Assembly: GCA_029226955.1 (NCBI GenBank)
Contig: JAQXZA010000010.1
Span: 1 to 39,278, forward strand
Direction of reading: 5' to 3'
DNA length: 39,278 nt
Source of the DNA: Clostridia bacterium
Lineage (GTDB): Bacteria; Bacillota; Clostridia; Oscillospirales; Acutalibacteraceae
Below the pieces are notes generated by a model, which did no database searches, was not told the origin of the DNA, and worked only from the letters and a program-made list of their open reading frames with translations. Each line of letters begins with the position of its first letter. Position 1 is the first letter of the stretch. Below, piece after piece: positions 7,834 through 15,561 of the stretch. A program made the position numbers and the translations under genes.

Positions 7834-9177
7834 ATGACAGCACTGCCCGTTGATTTTCAGGAAGAAATGAAAAAACTTTTAAAAGACGAATATAAACTTT
7901 ATGAAAACAGCTTTGACAGCGAAATTTTTCGTGGAATAAGCATTAACAGGCTAAAAGCAACACCCGAACAGGTGCAGAAAATTCTGCCGTTCAAAATAAC
8001 AAAAAGTCCGTTTTATTCTGACGGCTGGTATATACCAAGTGATGAACAGGGAATAGGCAATCTTCCTATTCATCATTCAGGAGCATTTTATGTTCAGGAA
8101 CCGTCGGCAACGTCGGCGGTTGAACTGCTTGAAATTCAGCCTAATGACAAAGTTCTTGACCTTTGTGCCGCACCGGGCGGAAAATCCTCACAGATAGCCT
8201 CTTGTCTTAACGGAACAGGACTTATATGGTCGAATGAAGTTGTAAAAAACCGTGCAAATATTCTTTTATCGAATTTTGAGCGTATGGGAATTGCAAACGG
8301 TATAGTGTCGTCCTGTTATCCCGAAATTCTTTGTGCAAAACTATCGGGATATTTTGATAAAGTTCTGGTTGACGCACCGTGTTCAGGCGAGGGAATGTTC
8401 AGAAAAAACCACGACGCAATTACCGAATGGAGTCGTGAACACGTTTTATCCTGTGCAAACCGTCAGCTTTCAATACTCAATTCAGCCGCACAATGCGTAA
8501 AACAGGGCGGAGTGCTTGTCTATTCAACCTGTACATTTTCTTATGAAGAAAACGAGGGTGTAATAAAACAGTTTCTTGCGGAAAATCCCGACTTTGAACC
8601 CGAAGATATTCACGAAAATTTCGGACGAAAAACAGAAATTAAAGGTGCAGTACGAATTACGCCGCTTGAAAAAGGCGAGGGACATTTTGCGGCAAGACTA
8701 ATACGAAAATCCGAAAACAACAATTTCCCCGAACCTTACATAGCACCAATCAAAAACTCAAAAAATGCCGAACTTTACAAAATCGTTCAAAAAATGCTTG
8801 ATGATATTTTTGTAAAAATTCCGAGCGGAAAAATTGTAATAATAAATGATAAAGCCTTTATTATTCCCGAAAATCTCCCCGATATAAACGGACTCGGAGT
8901 TATACGTGCCGGAGTTTTTGCCGGAGAATTTAAAAAGAACCGCATTGAACCGCAACACGCACTTTTTATGTCGTCAAAACCCGAAAACATAAAACGTGTA
9001 CTTGACTTAAAGCCTGATGATAGCCGACTTGTTGATTTTCTTAAAGGTCTTGAAATTGACTGCGAAGGCGAAAACGGCTACACTGCTGTATCACTTGACG
9101 GAATTATAACAGGTTTCGGCAAATGTTCAAATGGTCGCCTTAAAAACAAATATCCGAAAGGACTGCGTATTCTCTGA
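7834..9177 (+). CDS. NOL1/NOP2/Sun-family RNA (cytosine-C5) methyltransferase, RsmF-like
   Basis: These enzymes methylate C5 of cytosine in rRNA using SAM. The 447-residue product has an N-terminal RNA-binding part with RGISINRLKATPEQ, the SAM motif DLCAAPGGKSSQIA, and the two catalytic cysteines, C183 in DAPCSGEGMF and C233 in YSTCTFS. A C-terminal extension (roughly residues 270-447) contains a PUA-like region with LPDINGLGVIRAGVFAGEFKKNRIEPQHAL. This extension and the DAPCSGEGMFRK form place it with RsmF/YebU-like proteins rather than RsmB. The ATG follows GAAAGGA. It converges with the GHL10 gene, leaving 4 bp between stops. Target nucleotide cannot be read from sequence. Confidence 0.92.
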   Translation: MTALPVDFQEEMKKLLKDEYKLYENSFDSEIFRGISINRLKATPEQVQKILPFKITKSPFYSDGWYIPSDEQGIGNLPIHHSGAFYVQEPSATSAVELLEIQPNDKVLDLCAAPGGKSSQIASCLNGTGLIWSNEVVKNRANILLSNFERMGIANGIVSSCYPEILCAKLSGYFDKVLVDAPCSGEGMFRKNHDAITEWSREHVLSCANRQLSILNSAAQCVKQGGVLVYSTCTFSYEENEGVIKQFLAENPDFEPEDIHENFGRKTEIKGAVRITPLEKGEGHFAARLIRKSENNNFPEPYIAPIKNSKNAELYKIVQKMLDDIFVKIPSGKIVIINDKAFIIPENLPDINGLGVIRAGVFAGEFKKNRIEPQHALFMSSKPENIKRVLDLKPDDSRLVDFLKGLEIDCEGENGYTAVSLDGIITGFGKCSNGRLKNKYPKGLRIL

Positions 9178-9181
9178 TGTT

Positions 9182-10462
9182 TTATTCAAGAATTGCCATA
9201 GCGTTCTGTACTTCATTCTGTGTTTCGTCGGCAATAAGATATTCATACGAATAAAGCATAAAGCCGTCAGTTTTCAGGTTTCTGCTGTATTCAATCTGCT
9301 GTTTTATGTTGTCGTCATTCAAAAGCCACGTTCCGTTGTCAGCATCAGTTCCGGCTTTGTAAACACCAAGTCCGAGATATAACCTTACTTTATTATTTTT
9401 AACAAGATTTTTCCAACGCTTTGCCGTATCGTTAAAGGGCAGTACAGGGTGTTCGTTGCTTACATAAATCTGAGGACAAATATAGTCAACATATCCGCTT
9501 ATACTGCACCAACTGTAAACATCAGCACAAATTTTCAAATCGTTTTCAATATTGCCTTGCGGAGAAGTTCCGAATACTACATTGTTTTTAATATTGTGTA
9601 CGGCGGCATAAACCCCTGAAATAAGCGTGTTTATGTTTGCTGTTCTCCACTCTTGCTGAGAAAGCGGAGTGCTGTTTTTGTCGAGTGAGTTTACATACTG
9701 TTCGTATGAATATTTGTCATAATCGGTATCTTCTGACGGATAAAAATAATCGTCAAACTGCACACCGTCAATATCATAATTTCTTACAATTTCGCACACA
9801 CCGTCAATAATCAGTTTTCTGACCTCAGCGTATGCCGGATTGTAATATATTCCGCCGTCACATTCAAAGGTATAATCATCATTTTCGGTGTTTTTATCGT
9901 TTTTCCATATCATATACGGATTGTCCTCAGACAAAGGCGACGGAGTTTTTGCAGTGCTTATTCTCAGCGGATTAACCCATACGTGAACGGCAAGATTATT
10001 TTTGTGTGCCTGTGTGATTATGTAATTCAGTGGGTCATAATCAACGCTTTTTCCCTGAATACCGCTGATAATATGCGACCACGGAAAGTATTCAGACGGA
10101 TAAATCGAATCCCCGAAAGGTCTTGCCTGTACAATCAGCGTGTTAGCCTTGTATTTTATGCAATTTTGAATAATGCCATCAATTTTTTTGCGGAATTGTT
10201 CTTCACTCCTGTCAGTGTCGGAAAGGTCAAGCGACATATACGGAATCCATATTCCACGCATTTCTTCATCTTTTTCGGAAACAGTTTTGCTGACTGTTTC
10301 CGACTTTTCATTTTTGGAAACAGTGCTTTTGGTTTCTGTATCTGATGTATTTTTTACTACGGCTGTTGTGTCCGTTTTATCAAAAGAAAAATACACAACA
10401 CAGGCAACAAGCACAGCAAAAGAAACCATAACAGGAATAAACTCCACAATTTTTTTTCTCAT
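9182..10462 (-). CDS. Membrane-anchored GHL10-type (DUF187) glycosidase-like protein
   Basis: A 426-residue extracytoplasmic protein. Residues 7-27 (EFIPVMVSFAVLVACVVYF) form a signal anchor; the LVAC could be a lipobox, but the hydrophobic stretch continues past the Cys. A Ser/Thr/Lys-rich linker follows. The catalytic-like domain is of the glycosyl-hydrolase-like 10 family: EMRGIWIPYMSLDL, NTLIVQARPFGDSIYPSEYFPWS, AVHVWVNPLRIS, YYNPAYAEVRKLIIDGVCEIV, DIDGVQFDDYFYP and VDYICPQIYVS. Family members act on peptidoglycan or envelope polysaccharide; the substrate here is unknown. The start at 10462 has AAGGGTG at good spacing. Extending the frame further upstream would overlap the divergent DUF1294 gene. 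Confidence 0.88.
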   Translation of the reverse strand: MRKKIVEFIPVMVSFAVLVACVVYFSFDKTDTTAVVKNTSDTETKSTVSKNEKSETVSKTVSEKDEEMRGIWIPYMSLDLSDTDRSEEQFRKKIDGIIQNCIKYKANTLIVQARPFGDSIYPSEYFPWSHIISGIQGKSVDYDPLNYIITQAHKNNLAVHVWVNPLRISTAKTPSPLSEDNPYMIWKNDKNTENDDYTFECDGGIYYNPAYAEVRKLIIDGVCEIVRNYDIDGVQFDDYFYPSEDTDYDKYSYEQYVNSLDKNSTPLSQQEWRTANINTLISGVYAAVHNIKNNVVFGTSPQGNIENDLKICADVYSWCSISGYVDYICPQIYVSNEHPVLPFNDTAKRWKNLVKNNKVRLYLGLGVYKAGTDADNGTWLLNDDNIKQQIEYSRNLKTDGFMLYSYEYLIADETQNEVQNAMAILE

Positions 10463-10537
10463 ATACAACACCCTTGATTTTAATTTATTATCAATATATA
10501 ATAAGATAAACGAAAAAATGACGGAGGACAAAAAATT

Positions 10538-10831
10538 ATGCAGTGGTATTTTTATATTATTATTGCATATCTGATAATTGCGAATATAACGGCAGTTGTT
10601 ATTACGGTTCACGATAAACACGCCGCACGAAAAAACCGCCGCCGTGTGCCCGAAAAAACACTTCTTATAACAGCGGCACTCAGTGGCTGTATTGTAATGT
10701 ATATCACAATGCACATAATACACCACAAAACCCGAAAACCGAAATTTATGGTAGGCATACCTGTAATTTTTATTGCAGAAATTCTTGCGGCAGTGGGTAT
10801 ATGTGCATTGTGCGGAGTATTTTCAGCATAA
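10538..10831 (+). CDS. DUF1294 family small membrane protein
   Basis: A 97-residue protein with three hydrophobic segments (about residues 4-24, 42-60 and 70-93). The family pattern is visible in ITVHDKHAARKNRRRVPEKTLLITAALSG and HKTRKPKFMVGIPVIF. DUF1294 proteins are small integral membrane proteins without a settled function. GGAGG lies 10 nt before the ATG. The gene is divergent from the GHL10 gene and its last 9 bp overlap the end of the opposing helical-bundle gene. Confidence 0.88.
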   Translation: MQWYFYIIIAYLIIANITAVVITVHDKHAARKNRRRVPEKTLLITAALSGCIVMYITMHIIHHKTRKPKFMVGIPVIFIAEILAAVGICALCGVFSA

Positions 10832-11257
10832 AAAAGCCTTTAAATTTTCGATATGACGTTCTTCATTCTGAATAAAGTCCTTTGCATAATTCCTGATATT
10901 TTCGTCAGCATTTGTGCAGGAACCAATGTGTTTTGTGAGGTCAACAATTCCCATTGTTGTGCCGTTAATCATAATTTCGGCAATATGTTCGGGACTTATG
11001 TCGTTAATAGTGTTCATTTTGATTGAACCCCACATCATAGCTTTTGTAAGCATATCGAGGTCTTTCGGCATAACACCGTTTGAAACAAGTTCCTGTTCGG
11101 CTTTTGCAGAAGCGTCCGAATAGTCGTTGTACTGTTCTTCAAGTTCACTACGCAATGCGGTTTGTTCTGTTTTTTGAAGTACGGCTTTTGTCGCCTCCAT
11201 ACCTGTCTGAGAAAGCTTATAAATTCCCGATAAAAGTTCCGTGTTGTCATTATTCAT
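10823..11257 (-). CDS. Conserved helical-bundle protein, function unknown
   Basis: A 144-residue, almost wholly helical protein, with amphipathic segments around IYKLSQTGMEATKAVLQKTEQTALRSELEEQYNDYSDASAKAEQEL and MMWGSIKMNTINDISPEHIAEIMINGTTMGIVDLTKHI. It ends in FIQNEERHIENLKAFLC. This resembles clostridial four-helix ferritin-like hypothetical proteins with a repeated MG-containing pattern; I do not see a clear metal-binding set. AAAGGAG stands 9 nt before the ATG. It reads tail to tail with the DUF1294 gene and shares 9 bp with it. Confidence 0.75.
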   Translation of the reverse strand: MNNDNTELLSGIYKLSQTGMEATKAVLQKTEQTALRSELEEQYNDYSDASAKAEQELVSNGVMPKDLDMLTKAMMWGSIKMNTINDISPEHIAEIMINGTTMGIVDLTKHIGSCTNADENIRNYAKDFIQNEERHIENLKAFLC

Positions 11258-11348
11258 ACAGTGTCGCTCCTTTAAATTATTTCTGTATTTATTTTTTTAT
11301 TTTAATCTTGTTTTATTCAAAAAATCATAAAAAGAAAGGAAAATTATT

Positions 11349-12008
11349 ATGTCACAAATCAATATGCAGTCAGTCAACAAAACACTCGATTCCCTCAGAA
11401 AAAACAATATGGAGGCCTATTTCTGTGAAAATTCCGAAAAGGCGAAAGAACTCGTAAAAAGCCTTATGAAAAAAGGCGACACAGTTTCTCACGGCGGTTC
11501 TGTAACTCTGGCACAGACAGGCATTACCGAAATTCTCAAAAATGGCGACTATAATTATCTTGACCGCAGTGCCGCAAATTCAAGGGAAGAAATCGAGGAA
11601 ATCTACCGAAAGACATTTTCTGCTGATGTATTTCTTACCAGTGCAAATGCAATAACCGAAAACGGCGAACTTTACAACGTTGACGGAAATTCAAACCGTG
11701 TTGCCGCAATTCTTTATGGTCCTGAAAGTGTAATTGTCGTTGCCGGATATAACAAAATTGTACCCGACATCAATGCCGCAATAAAGCGTGTAAAGGAAAC
11801 CGCCGCACCGCTTAACACAAAGCGTCTTAACTGTGATACCTACTGTGCAAAGGAAAATAAATGCGTTTCTCTCAATAATGACAACAGCTTTATATGTGAC
11901 GGCTGTCACAGCGAACAGAGAATTTGCTGTAATTATGTAATTTCCGCACAACAGCGTAAGAAAAACAGAATCAAGGTAATAATAGTCGGTGAAGAACTCG
12001 GCTATTGA
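11349..12008 (+). CDS. LUD-domain protein (LutC/YkgG-like) with Cys-rich C-terminal part
   Basis: A 219-residue protein of the lactate-utilisation (LUD, formerly DUF162) family. Visible family features are NNMEAYFCENSEKAKELVKSL, KGDTVSHGGSVTLAQTGITEIL, DVFLTSANAITENGELYNVDGNSNRVAAILYGPESVIVVAGYNKIV and the closing IKVIIVGEELGY. A cysteine cluster (NCDTYCAKENKC...CDGCHSEQRICCNYV) lies between, a feature of a clostridial subfamily and a candidate metal or Fe-S site. LutC proteins usually work with LutA and LutB, but neither is beside it, so lactate oxidation is not implied. GAAAGGA precedes the ATG. The next gene is deoD, 36 bp away. Confidence 0.88.
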   Translation: MSQINMQSVNKTLDSLRKNNMEAYFCENSEKAKELVKSLMKKGDTVSHGGSVTLAQTGITEILKNGDYNYLDRSAANSREEIEEIYRKTFSADVFLTSANAITENGELYNVDGNSNRVAAILYGPESVIVVAGYNKIVPDINAAIKRVKETAAPLNTKRLNCDTYCAKENKCVSLNNDNSFICDGCHSEQRICCNYVISAQQRKKNRIKVIIVGEELGY

Positions 12009-12044
12009 TTAAGAGAAAAATTCAATCGTAAAGGAGTGTTTTCT

Positions 12045-12743
12045 GTGTCAACCCCTCACAACAGTGCCGAAAAAGGCGATTTTGCAAAAACCGTACTAAT
12101 GCCGGGCGACCCTTTAAGAGCAAAATATATAGCGGAAAATTTCCTCACTGACGCAAAAAAAGTAAATGAAGTGCGTGGAATGTATGCTTATACAGGAAAA
12201 TACAAAGACCGTGAAGTTTCCGTTATGGCAAGCGGAATGGGTATTCCGTCAATGGCAATTTATTCTTATGAGCTTTTCAAGTTTTATGATGTTGAAAATA
12301 TTATTCGCATAGGAACAGCCGGTGCAATAAATGAAAAACTCCATATTCGTGATGTAGTTCTTGCAATGGCGTCGGCAACAAATTCAAACTATGCCGCACA
12401 GTATAATATGCCCGGAACACCTGTTCCGACAGCCGACTACGGACTTCTGAAAAAAGCCGAAGAAAAAGCCGTTGAACTCGGCAAAAATGTTACAGTAGGA
12501 ACAGTACTTTGCTCAGATACATTTTATGATGATTCATCATCTCTTGCACAGTGGCGGAAACTCGGTGTGCTTGCTGTTGAAATGGAGAGTGCCGCACTTT
12601 ATTTCAATGCGGCAAGACTCGGCAAAAAAGCACTTTGTATCTGTACAATTTCAGATTGTCCACTCACAAATGAGGAATGTTCCGCACAGGAGAGAGAAAC
12701 CACATTTAATGATATGATAAAAATTGCACTTGAATGTGTGTGA
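12045..12743 (+). CDS. deoD: Purine nucleoside phosphorylase DeoD
   Basis: DeoD cleaves purine (deoxy)ribonucleosides with phosphate to base and (deoxy)ribose-1-phosphate. The 232-residue product is a hexameric-type PNP with TPHNSAEKGDFAKTVLMPGDPLRAKYIAE, MASGMGIPSMAIYSYELF, IRIGTAGAI, the EMESAALY ribose-binding segment and a catalytic-loop SDCPL in place of the usual SD-hl pattern. I chose GTG 12045, which follows AAAGGAG (12030-12036) by 8 nt and gives the family-typical N-terminus; GTG 12036 would overlap the Shine-Dalgarno. With cdd nearby it represents nucleoside salvage. A strong hairpin follows. Confidence 0.95.
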   Translation: MSTPHNSAEKGDFAKTVLMPGDPLRAKYIAENFLTDAKKVNEVRGMYAYTGKYKDREVSVMASGMGIPSMAIYSYELFKFYDVENIIRIGTAGAINEKLHIRDVVLAMASATNSNYAAQYNMPGTPVPTADYGLLKKAEEKAVELGKNVTVGTVLCSDTFYDDSSSLAQWRKLGVLAVEMESAALYFNAARLGKKALCICTISDCPLTNEECSAQERETTFNDMIKIALECV

Positions 12744-12765
12744 TAATAAGTCTTTACAAATAAAA

Positions 12766-12798
12766 AGGGGAGAAGAACTTCTGATGTTCTTGTCCCCT
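12766..12798 (+). terminator. Intrinsic terminator after deoD
   Basis: AGGGGAGAAGAAC pairs with GTTCTTGTCCCCT (12 of 13), then CAATTTTC. It separates deoD from the next small gene. Confidence 0.7.
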
Positions 12799-12833
12799 CA
12801 ATTTTCAAAAAGCAGACAAAGGAGATGTGTGCG

Positions 12834-13154
12834 ATGAAAAATAGATATTTACTTGTTCCATTAAATAATAAAGGAATGGAAGAATATAATTTTTGCATAG
12901 AAGATACTGATAATATTCTTGAAATAGATTTGCCAACAGCAGAATATAATTTGTTAATAAGCAATAACATATTTAGTAAATTTAATGAAACATTTATATT
13001 AAATATAAGTGACTATGAATGTGAAGAAATAAATACTGAAAATTTGAGTAAAGCCTTTGAAATTATTAAACCTATTGCTGATAAATTACCGGTATTTGTC
13101 AGTTGCTTGAATATCGCTATTGAAAAAGGCACTTTGTTAGGAATAAATTTATAA
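12834..13154 (+). CDS. Hypothetical 106-aa protein
   Basis: I do not recognise this protein. It is soluble, acidic and mixed alpha/beta (KNRYLLVPLNNKGMEEYNFCIEDTDNILEID...), without signal or membrane segments, and ends near NIAIEKGTLLGINL. It is richer in A+T and in AGA/ATA-type codons than its neighbours, which suggests recent acquisition. ATG 12834 follows GGAG by 9 nt; the in-frame ATG at 12825 overlaps that site. It lies between two terminators and no good promoter is visible directly ahead. Its size and composition would fit an immunity-type protein, but no toxin gene lies nearby. Confidence 0.7.
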   Translation: MKNRYLLVPLNNKGMEEYNFCIEDTDNILEIDLPTAEYNLLISNNIFSKFNETFILNISDYECEEINTENLSKAFEIIKPIADKLPVFVSCLNIAIEKGTLLGINL

Positions 13155-13157
13155 CTC

Positions 13158-13185
13158 AACCGCCATTAAACAAGGCGGTTTTTTA
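13158..13185 (+). terminator. Intrinsic terminator
   Basis: AACCGCC (13158-13164) pairs with GGCGGTT (13174-13180), followed by TTTTTA. It is a good rho-independent terminator for the 106-aa gene, and it abuts the 3' end of the minus-strand microprotein. Confidence 0.85.
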
Positions 13186-13305
13186 TATGCCTGAAAGTCT
13201 GTTTTTTGGCTTTTTGAATACTCCGCTTATGAATATAGTTGCGGCAAGCATAGCAACAGCAAGCACAAATCCTAATCTCGAACTGAAATTTTCTCTTTCG
13301 TTCAT
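13183..13305 (-). CDS. 40-aa microprotein with NSS-transporter-like N-terminus
   Basis: The minus strand encodes a 40-residue protein beginning MNERENFSSRLGFVLAV, followed by a hydrophobic stretch (AMLAATIFISGVF) and a basic tail (KKPKNRLSGI). AGGGGG stands 6 nt before the ATG, and a promoter with 17-bp spacing is found 24 nt upstream of the start. The first 14 residues match the usual beginning of neurotransmitter:sodium symporters (RE-x-W/F-x-SRLGFVLAA). It may therefore be an internally deleted remnant of such a transporter, or a genuine single-span membrane microprotein. Too short to settle from sequence alone. Confidence 0.6.
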   Translation of the reverse strand: MNERENFSSRLGFVLAVAMLAATIFISGVFKKPKNRLSGI

Positions 13306-13335
13306 TGTATTCCCCCTGAATAAAAATAATAAATT

Positions 13336-13364
13336 ATTATACCACTATACCACCTGTTTTACAA
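13336..13364 (-). promoter_or_regulatory. Promoter of the 40-aa microprotein gene
   Basis: On the minus strand, TTGTAA (13359-13364), 17-bp spacer and perfect TATAAT (13336-13341) precede the microprotein start. Confidence 0.55.
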
Positions 13365-13490
13365 ATCAAAAATTATTTTAACAAATGTCATTTTTGTACA
13401 AATAAGAAAATGATTTTTCTGAAAAATCAAAGATAAAATTGTCCAATAATAACGAATTGTATCATAATTGTATCAAATTATTAGTAATAC

Positions 13491-13519
13491 TTTACATACA
13501 GAAATAAATTTGTTATAAT
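13491..13519 (+). promoter_or_regulatory. Promoter of the ABC exporter operon
   Basis: TTTACA (13491-13496), 17-bp spacer and TATAAT (13514-13519) with an extended TG before the -10. It lies about 215 bp ahead of the ATPase gene, implying a long 5' leader. Confidence 0.75.
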
Positions 13520-13651
13520 TTATTTGCTTTATGGAATGTCCGAAATAAGTTGTTCCTTTCTATCCTGTCTGGATTTCGTGTCTGTCCTTTCAGATTTTAT
13601 TGAGGCGTGCATTTCATCAAAGAAATACATACATAAAGGGGAGATGTCAGA

Positions 13652-13714
13652 ATGATAATATCATTTGCACAGGAAAATTCAGTCTTAAAAAACAGGGGTT
13701 ATAAGACTTCCTGA
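13652..13714 (+). CDS. Possible 20-aa leader peptide (uORF)
   Basis: In the ABC operon leader, GGGGAG at 8-nt spacing precedes an ATG opening a 20-codon frame (MIISFAQENSVLKNRGYKTS, stop at 13712-13714). It ends 19 bp before the ATPase start. The leader from 13525 to 13651 shows no clear gene. It could be a regulatory leader peptide or a fortuitous frame. Confidence 0.3.
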   Translation: MIISFAQENSVLKNRGYKTS

Positions 13715-13733
13715 AAAAACACGGAGGAAAAAT

Positions 13734-14747
13734 ATGATATATGCGGAACATTTAAGAAAAGAATTTAAAAAGGTAATCAAAGAACCCGGACTCAAAGGCA
13801 GTATCAAAGCACTGTTCAAGCCGCATAAGGAAATTGTAGTTGCGGCGGAGGATATAAGTTTTCACGTTCCTAAGGGCGAAATACTCGGCTTTATAGGTCC
13901 TAACGGTGCAGGAAAATCAACTGTAATAAAAATGCTTACGGGTATTCTTACACCAACGAGCGGAGAATGTCGCATAAACGGAAAAATTCCGCAGAATGAC
14001 CGAAAAAATTACGTTAAGGAAATCGGCGTTGTTTTCGGTCAGAGAACTCAACTGTGGTGGGATTTGCCGCTTGTTGAAACATACTCGGTTCTTAAAGAAA
14101 TTTACGAAGTCAGCGACGAAAAATTCAAGGAGAGAATGGCATTTTTAAATGAGGTTCTTGAACTTGAACCGTTCATTAAGTCACCCGTCCGCACATTGTC
14201 ACTCGGACAGCGTATGAGGGCGGATATTGCCGCATCAATGCTACATAGTCCAAAGGTACTGTTTCTTGACGAGCCAACAATCGGACTTGATGTTGTCGTA
14301 AAGGACAATATCCGTCAGGCAATAATGAAAATCAACAAAGAGGAACAGACAACAGTTATTCTCACAACTCACGACATAAGCGACATTGAACTGTTGTGCG
14401 ACCGTATTGTTATGATTGACAAGGGCAAAAATGTCTATGACGGTTCTTTGCGTGAACTTAAAGCGAATTACGGACAAATGCGTGAACTCAATTTTGAGGC
14501 TAATCCGTCATCAAAACTTACACCCGAAAAATTCAAAAGCAAACTTAAATTAACTGATGATGACCTTTCTGTTGAGTGCGACAAAAATATTTATAAAGTC
14601 CGTTTCAACAGTGCAGTAATGCCTGTCGGAGAAATGCTTTCATACACGCTTTCACAGGCAAATATCAAGGATATTTCAATCAAAGACGCTGATGTCGAGG
14701 AAATAATCCGCCGCCTTTACAAACAGGGGGTGAACACGGGTGCATAA
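13734..14747 (+). CDS. ABC transporter ATP-binding protein (ABC-2 type, DUF990-permease partner)
   Basis: The 337-residue ATPase powers the two permeases encoded next. Walker A GPNGAGKST is at residues 55-63, the Q-loop region reads VVFGQRTQLWWDLPLVETY, the signature is LSLGQRMRADIA, Walker B is VLFLDEPTIGLD and the switch is LTTHDISD. The FGQRTQLWWDLP form is typical of the COG4586 group that accompanies COG4587/COG3694 permeases. The roughly 90 residues after the NBD form a C-terminal domain of unknown role. GGAGG lies before the ATG. Its end overlaps the first permease by 8 bp, so translation is coupled. Substrate unknown; homologous systems export drugs or lipids or peptides. Confidence 0.92.
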   Translation: MIYAEHLRKEFKKVIKEPGLKGSIKALFKPHKEIVVAAEDISFHVPKGEILGFIGPNGAGKSTVIKMLTGILTPTSGECRINGKIPQNDRKNYVKEIGVVFGQRTQLWWDLPLVETYSVLKEIYEVSDEKFKERMAFLNEVLELEPFIKSPVRTLSLGQRMRADIAASMLHSPKVLFLDEPTIGLDVVVKDNIRQAIMKINKEEQTTVILTTHDISDIELLCDRIVMIDKGKNVYDGSLRELKANYGQMRELNFEANPSSKLTPEKFKSKLKLTDDDLSVECDKNIYKVRFNSAVMPVGEMLSYTLSQANIKDISIKDADVEEIIRRLYKQGVNTGA

Positions 14748-15558
14748 AGTAAAGAAACTTTATTTTCCGTTTACCCGTGCCGGAATACAGGAATTGCTTG
14801 CATACAGAATGAATTTTTTATGCTTTTTTTTCGGCGAGCTTTTCTACTGTTTTGTAATGTACTATGTGTGGAAAGCGGTTTTTGAATCGTCGGGCAGTGG
14901 CACATTTATGGACTTTTCAATGAATGATATGGTTGTGTATCTTTTCATTTCAAATGTCACGGGATTTATCACAAGCAGTAATGTATGTGAACAGGTAGGC
15001 GACGAAATCAAGGACGGAAGTATATCAATGCGTCTTATCAAGCCTGTAAACTGTAATTTAAGCTATCTTTTCAAGGAGTTAGGACAGCTTGTTGTACTTC
15101 TCACATTAATTTTTGTTCCTATGGTACTTGGTGTTGAAATATACAGATATTGCGTAAACGGTTTTATTATGTTTAATATCGTAAACTTTCTTTTGTATCT
15201 TCTGAGTGCCTCGTTTGCTTATCTCATTTCATTCTATCTGAATTTGTGTTTCGGATTTATGGCATTTTTCGTAAAAAATCTTTGGGGTTTTAATATCCTG
15301 AAAAAAAGTCTTATAAAATTTCTTTCAGGTGCAGTAATACCGCTTGCGTTTATGCCAAATATAATAAAACAGATACTCGAACTTATGCCGTTTGCGTCCC
15401 TCAGCTATACGCCCGTTATGATTTATATGGGAAAATACGATACACAGCAAATTGTTTTCAATATTTTGTTACAGCTTTTCTGGCTGATGTTTTTCTATGT
15501 GCTTTCAAAGCTGATATGGAAAAAAGCAATAAAATATCTTTGTGTACAGGGGGGCTGA
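14740..15558 (+). CDS. ABC-2 type permease, DUF990-like (COG4587-like)
   Basis: A 272-residue integral membrane protein with about six hydrophobic spans. The N-terminal YFPFTRAGIQELLAYRMNF, the long loop YVWKAVFESSGSGTFMDFSMNDMVVYL and GDEIKDGSISMRLIKPVN are characteristic of this permease class, in which the conserved region near span 2 follows the pattern I-x-x-G-x-[IL]-x-x-x-L-x-[KR]-P. The start is GTG at 14740, inside the end of the ATPase gene, with GGGGGTG upstream. It works as a heterodimer with the next permease. Confidence 0.88.
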   Translation: MHKVKKLYFPFTRAGIQELLAYRMNFLCFFFGELFYCFVMYYVWKAVFESSGSGTFMDFSMNDMVVYLFISNVTGFITSSNVCEQVGDEIKDGSISMRLIKPVNCNLSYLFKELGQLVVLLTLIFVPMVLGVEIYRYCVNGFIMFNIVNFLLYLLSASFAYLISFYLNLCFGFMAFFVKNLWGFNILKKSLIKFLSGAVIPLAFMPNIIKQILELMPFASLSYTPVMIYMGKYDTQQIVFNILLQLFWLMFFYVLSKLIWKKAIKYLCVQGG

Positions 15559-15561
15559 GAA

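Noticed and set aside
10463-10726. N-terminal extension of the GHL10-type protein
   Set aside because: It would overlap the divergent DUF1294 gene and bypass the strong Shine-Dalgarno at the 10462 start.
13187-13381. Plus-strand ORF of 64 aa
   Set aside because: It overlaps a terminator, lacks a ribosome site and reads antisense to the better-supported 40-aa microprotein.
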